From positions 18,414,001 to 18,478,000 of the forward strand of contig OX419760.1 in the NCBI GenBank assembly GCA_948567375.1: DNA of 64,000 nucleotides, written 5' to 3'. This DNA is from Lunularia cruciata (Eukaryota; Streptophyta; Marchantiopsida; Lunulariales; Lunulariaceae). The notes under the pieces are model-generated. The model saw only the letters and a program-made list of their open reading frames with translations. It did no database searches and had not been told where the DNA came from. The position numbers and the translations under genes were made by a program. This document shows, piece after piece, positions 59,104-64,000 of this stretch. Position 1 is the first letter of the stretch; the number at the start of each line of letters is the position of its first letter.

Positions 59104-61033
59104 TGTCATAAAATTTGTAGAGCCAAAGCTAGATTGCTCGGGCGGTGGAGTGGTAGTGTTGGTAGTCATAGGTATTTTGATAATTACTTATAGACTACTT
59201 GTTTGCATTCTGATTTTTATATTAGGGCTATTGATCACATGGTGAGACCCATTATCACTTGCTCCGCTCACACCATCGGATGTGCCATCAATGGCATCAT
59301 TAAGGCTGGAGACCTAGGTCAAGCAAAGGGGTATACTTTTAAAGTTCAACTCCAAAGAGTTCACTTCTCTTATATTGAGCCTTTGAGCTCCTGGTTATGG
59401 TGGACCTCTGAGGTTGGCAAATGTCACTTTGAATCTCTTAGCTAGAGTGGGTATGGCTTGACTGTAATCAGTGCACAATTGTTGGAGGATTGTTGAATGA
59501 AGAATCAAGTACATATTTGATTTTAGTGTGATTTGAATGGAATAATGAATTGATTCAATTAGAGAAGTGAGATTCAAGGAGAAATTGGATGCAAGAATTG
59601 AGAGTGTTGGTGGTATCTTCAAGCTTGGTGGATCATTTTTATCAATCATGGTCCTAGAATTCCTTGACATTGATCGTGTGCAAAAGCCATGTGCAAGTTG
59701 ATGTTTCTTTTCCTTCTATTTAATCAGAAAAAGATTTATAGATTTGTCAAAGGAGTAAACGGTGCACAAAAATGCTAGCCAAATTTTTAAGAATTGAGTC
59801 AATTTGAGTGAATGGGTATTTGATTTAAGCTCAAGAGGTGAAATCAAAATTGATTTGGTACAAATTTAGCTCAAAATGAAAAGTTGAAGGTGGAATTTGG
59901 AACCCATCCTCCTAAATAAGGCACTTGGAGATCCATATCATCTCAATTTGGCATGAGTCGAGAATTAGCACAGAATTTGGTGGTCAACCAACTATAAAGA
60001 AAGTGCATCCAATTGGTAGAGATTGCTCCAAATTGCCCTAACTAGTGCTCAAGTTAGTGAAGCTTGGCTAGATTTAGAAAAGGTTTGCCAAATTTGGAGC
60101 TTGGCCAAATTTGGGGTTCAAATTGGCAAGAAAGGCATCATTTGGATAAATTTTGGCGTTTAGAGGCTTTGAGGCATGAGGCTATGGGCTAAAGAGGCTA
60201 AAAAGGCCTAGAAGGAATAGCAAGCCAACTTGTTTGCATAAGGCTAGCTAGTTTAGATGAGTTTTGGTCATTGTTTGGTAAAATTTGCACACCCTTCTAG
60301 ATTGTGCACAATAGGGTTTGAACCCTAGATCTTTGGTTCTTATATTGGTCCAACTTCATTTATTTGATAGTTGGTGTGATTTGTAGCAAACGTGGAATCC
60401 AAATTTTTTCACACCTTTCATGGCATGAAAGGGGTTAACAACACTTGGAAGGTCCATTGATGGATGATTATCATGAGTTCAAGAAGGCTCACTTTGAGGA
60501 GATTGAGCTATGGAGACAATATTGGTCTCCGAACTACATCTCCATCACTTCAAGCTTGGTTGCTAGGGGTAGATCAATAGTATTCATGAGTTCTAGCTCT
60601 AATAGTATTGGTGGATCTTGTGGAAGTGCATTGGTTGGAGATGGTGCTACTATGAGTGTGGGTACCACTACAAGAGGTGATGCAATATTGAGACTTAACC
60701 CCATGGTAGAGTTCTTCCTATGCTTGATGCAGAACTACCAAGAGTGCGGATTGACAAGCTAAAGAGCTTGCAAGAGTTCCAATAGAAGACCAAAGAGAGC
60801 CTACGTGAGGCATATACTTGCATGAGACGGTTGATCAATTTCACTCAAGGAGTTATTGAGGCCTAGGCTATCTAATTTTGGTATGGGATCATGGACAAGA
60901 AGTTGCAACGTAAAGTATGTGATGCTACATTGCTATAGGCTACTTCACCTACTTTGGCAATGGTCTTTAGTTTGGCTGAGTGCATTGAGCTCAACATGGT
61001 AGAGGAGGAAATGGTGACATTTGGATTTGGTAG
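59104..61033 (+). mobile_element. Family A fragment A3 (5' end to gag)
   Basis: Starts TGTCATAAAATTTGTAG, matching the A1 start TGTCATGCCATTTGTAG, and follows the A terminal segment and leader at lower identity. As in A1 and A2, the segment passes directly into the leader (ATTAGAGAAGTGAG) without the 105-bp tail. Near 60350 it jumps from the tRNA-like segment to the middle of gag, losing about 0.9 kb compared with A1 (about 2670-3533). It is cut at 61034 by element C. Confidence 0.8.
60360..61033 (+). pseudogene. gag: A3 gag fragment
   Basis: An open piece at 60445-60762 encodes MEGPLMDDYHEFKKAHFEEI, WRQYWSPNYISITSS and NPMVEFFLCLMQNYQE, homologous to A1 3600-3910. It then continues in other frames through the capsid-like region. 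The N-terminal part of gag is deleted and the C-terminal part is lost at the C insertion. Confidence 0.8.
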
Positions 61034-61552
61034 TGTAATAATATGGAGTTTATAGACGAGTTAGTCAAGACTAACAAAGAAACAAATAGGCCAAATTAGC
61101 CAAGAATTTTAAGAATATTCTAGAAGCATCTAGGAAGCTACTTGGTACCTTCCAAGTATTGGGTAATGTGCATGCCAAGTGGTGACTTCTACGAGAAAGC
61201 TTCTTGGGAAACTTCTTGGCTAGCTTAGCTTCCACACCAAGTAAATGGCTTCTAGAAGGAAGCTTCTTGGGAAGTTTCTTGACTTGTTTAGCTTGCATGC
61301 CAAGTAGACAACTTCTAGAAGGAAGCTTCTTGAGAAGCTTCTTGAGAAGCTTCTTGGTTAACTTGGCTTGTACTCAAAGAAAGTAGCTTTTCAAAAACTT
61401 CTTGAGAAGCTCTTCAAGAGCCTTGTATGTTCCCTATAAATACCATAGCACAAGCTCATGCTAGGCATTTGGAGATTCACTCATTCAAAAGCTCCAATGT
61501 GATCTTTCACTTTGATCTTCCATTATCATATTTCTCTCTTTGGTCTTTTATA
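61034..61552 (+). repeat. 5' LTR of element C
   Basis: Starts TGTAATAATATGG at the broken A3 gag and is followed at once by a primer-site-like sequence. Inside (about 61190-61420) are imperfect tandem copies of a unit around AGAAGCTTCTTGGGAAGCTT, mixed with GGCTAGCTTAGCTT. The end, near TTTTATA, is decayed. Confidence 0.75.
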
Positions 61553-61819
61553 TTGGTATTAAAGCAAGAATGTGATGGATGGAATTTATGGATCACCGAA
61601 TCCATTTCTACCAAACCATTAAGATTTTTGTGTCCATATATTATCCAAGCATCATTTCACATAATTCATCATCTCATGGTTTGGGTAATTTTTTTTGAAT
61701 GCGATCAACTTGTCCAATGAACCCTTGGTACTTCTAATTGTAACTTATAGACAACAATGTATATGTTAAATCCATGTGTTAACTTAGATAAATTGTAGGT
61801 AGGTTGATATAATAGTAAT

Positions 61820-62680
61820 AGCCATGGTGGCAATACCCAAATTTATCATTGTTATGAAACAACAAATTGAACACCTTATTTGATTGTTAGAAGAAAGAGA
61901 TCATCAACAACAAGAGTATGCAGAGAGATACCATTCTGAGAAGAAGAGTGAAAATGATTTCCAAAGCCCAAGGTATTTGAAGGTAAAAACCTCCCAAGCA
62001 CAATGGAGAATTTTGTGTTTGATTGTGAATGATATTTTGAAGCTACAAATCTTCAAGATGAATAGAGATAGATTTGTTTGGCTTCAAGCCAATTGGATGG
62101 AGTTGCAAAACTATGGGAACAATTGAGTGGAGCAAGCTTAAAGGCAATTTGTTGTGCTAATCTCAACATGGGAAGAATTCAAGAGCACAAATTGGATGAT
62201 TCTATGCTATAAATATCACACAACCTGCATGAGATAGATTGAAAAAATTGACGTAGATTGGTTTGGTAAGAAGCTACATCATTCAATTCCAAAACACCAT
62301 AATGCAAATTCTAGATATATTAGAAGGTGAAGCTTTGGATCAATTTGTGAGGGGCTTGAAGTCACATACCAAATTAGAAGTGACCATGAGGGAGCCCAAA
62401 CACTTGGAAGAAGCAATGCAATTGGCTGAGTGCTTTGATTTCTTGGTTGCGACAACATGATCTTGACTTTGACCTTCACAAAACCTACCCCCAAATTACA
62501 CATGGGTGGAAGAGCCAACACCAATGGAGATCAATGTCATCCAACAAAAACCAATTGGTCCTATAGATAGGGAAATATTATAATAAAATAGTGGTTGCTT
62601 TTATTGTTGCCAAATTGGGTATCACATTGTTGAATGTCCACTCAAGAATGGACAACCTAAACAAATTGCCCAAATGGAGT
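61820..62680 (+). pseudogene. gag: Element C gag, broken
   Basis: Pieces at 61884-62126 and 62263-62460. The second has the gag domain end with LEGEALDQFVRGLKSHTKLE and EAMQLAECFD. The zinc knuckle near 62592-62635 reads CFYCCQIGYHIVEC; its His position reads Tyr, with a His one place later. Confidence 0.75.
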
Positions 62681-62747
62681 TTGTGAAGTATGATGATCAA
62701 GGAAACAAGGAATCATAATAAAAGAACTCAAGCTTCCTATTGGGAAC

Positions 62748-63119
62748 TTGATTAGTTCTAATGGGATTGAAGGCTCAACCTATACCATTTTACTTCACTT
62801 GCAAGGTATGATATTTGATCGTGATTGTAAGATTTTGGTTAATTTTGGAAGTTATAAGAATTACATGTCCATGCAATTAGCAAAGGAATTAAGTACTCCT
62901 ATCAAACCAGTAATTAGAAGAAGATTGGTGATTGCAGATGGAAGAAAGAGTTCTACATTCTATACCTCACATCTTGTTACATCCAAGATTGGGAAGAAGT
63001 ATTTAGAGTGTATGAGGTTTTTAGTGGCACTTCTACACTATGATATCATTCTAGGTTCACCTTGGCTTGAAAATCATAAGGTTAAATTTGATTGGACCCA
63101 ATGCCAAATTCAAGTATAA
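62748..63119 (+). pseudogene. Element C aspartic protease
   Basis: A frame of 123 codons with the shape of a Gypsy protease: active-site block CKILVNFGSYKNYMSMQLAK, where the catalytic Asp reads Asn, and a later block YDIILGSPWLENHKVKFDW. The Asp-to-Asn change would abolish cleavage. Confidence 0.8.
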
Positions 63120-63329
63120 TACCAAGGTAAGAATTAAAAATTATTTTTTTTGGCACCTTTGAGTTAGACATCTAAGAATAGTCAATCCTAAGATGAGAGT
63201 TTTGTTAGTAAAGCAACCATAGAGCAAGCTTTGGAGGAAGATAAGGCTATTTTTGTGATGTGGATCAAGTTGATTGTGCATGGAGAATCTGATGAGGGCC
63301 AAAAGCTTCATAAAGCAATGGTTGATCAA

Positions 63330-64000
63330 ATAGTTTAGGAGCTTGTGGATGTGTTCTTGGATGATCTAGCGAAGGGATTACCTTCCAATTGTGGTATGCT
63401 CTTCAAGAAAAATTATTGCCAAGAAATATTGCAAGGAGTAGACCAATCTCTCGGCTCTCACCAAGGAGTTGGATGAGCTTTGAACAACACTAATGGAGTT
63501 GTTGGAGAAGGGTTTAATACAATATAGTATATCTCTTTGGGGAGCATTGATACAATTTTTCCCAAAGAAGGATGGAGGATTTTGCTTTTGTGTTGATTAC
63601 CATGGCCTCAATAAACAGATAGTGAAGAATACATATCCCTTGCTTTGAATTGATGTCTTGCTAGATCAATTGAGTGGAGCACAATTCTTCTCCAAGTTGG
63701 ATCTCCAAAGTGGCTATTGGAAAATTCCTATTGATAGAGAAGATGTGCAAAAGATTACCTTTTGCACAAGGTATGGGCATTTTGATTAAAGAGTTCTATC
63801 TTTTGGGCTCATTAATGATCTAGTAATCTTCATAGATCAAATGCATTAGGTGTTGGATGGGCTATTGATTGGTACATAGTGGTGTTCTTGGATGATATTT
63901 TAATCTATATTAAGATGGAAGTAGAACATGAAAATCAAGTGCAAGAAGTCTTAAGATGAATACATCAATGGACATTCTATTGCAAGAAGTCAAAGTGTGC
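63330..64000 (+). pseudogene. pol: Element C reverse transcriptase, broken and cut by the edge
   Basis: Visible RT blocks are GGFCFCVDYHGLNKQIVKN (about 63575-63630), FFSKLDLQSGYWKIPIDRED (about 63690-63745), then ITFCTRYGHFD and a VFLDDILIYI-like catalytic stretch near 63880-63910. Several stops, for example near 63649 and 63787. Confidence 0.82.

Larger units (their letters stand above)
61034..64000 (+). mobile_element. Ty3/Gypsy element C, truncated by the window edge
   Basis: A third Gypsy family inserted in A3. Order: LTR (61034-61552), primer site TGGTATTAAAGC (61554-61565, a decayed initiator-Met site), gag, zinc knuckle, protease and RT to the edge. Frames are broken throughout. Confidence 0.8.

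Noticed and set aside
61190-61420. CRISPR-like array
   Set aside because: The repeats are short, imperfect and unspaced, lie in an LTR, and the DNA is eukaryotic.

Overview
This window looks like nuclear DNA of a land plant. The host genes have GT-AG introns and encode plant-type proteins. The rest is mostly LTR retrotransposons primed by initiator-Met tRNA, plus a Mutator-like transposon. Broken element genes repeatedly show C-to-T changes at CAG and CGA, as expected from plant CG/CHG methylation. I cannot name the species; a non-seed plant is a guess, because the captured methyltransferase is DNMT3-like and flowering plants lack DNMT3.

1-27590 is a nest of retrotransposons. The host is element B1 (+ strand, Ty3/Gypsy family B), whose 5' LTR runs off the left edge and which is cut off after RNase H near 27590. 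Element A1 (+, family A, 1520-10805) sits in B1's gag. A second family B element, B2 (-, 10887-25211), sits further along the same gag between CAAGG target duplications. Element A2 (-, family A, 11646-20111) sits inside B2. B1's gag resumes at 10806 and again at 25212.

Family A is the remarkable part. Its polyprotein reads gag (two zinc knuckles), aspartic protease, a DNMT3-like cytosine-5 DNA methyltransferase, reverse transcriptase, RNase H, integrase and a C-terminal PHD finger. A1 and A2 both carry the methyltransferase with its catalytic Pro-Cys. Only A1 keeps the PHD finger. Both copies are inactivated by stops and frameshifts. A third, shorter copy (A3) lies at 59104-61033.

27591-51534 is a gene island with five intron-containing genes whose exon phases all join: a GNAT acetyltransferase (+), a SERAC1-like alpha/beta hydrolase (+), the GTPase GPN1 (-), a DnaJ-type zinc-finger protein (+) and the spliceosome factor CWF19-like 2 (-). 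They are ordinary housekeeping or organelle genes and do not form an operon or pathway.

51535-64000 is AT-rich and element-dominated: a decayed MULE with about 93-bp terminal inverted repeats (52381-56259) holding a family B solo LTR flanked by ATTAC duplications, a gene-free stretch with a (TA)22 tract, fragment A3, and a third Gypsy family (C, 61034 to the right edge).
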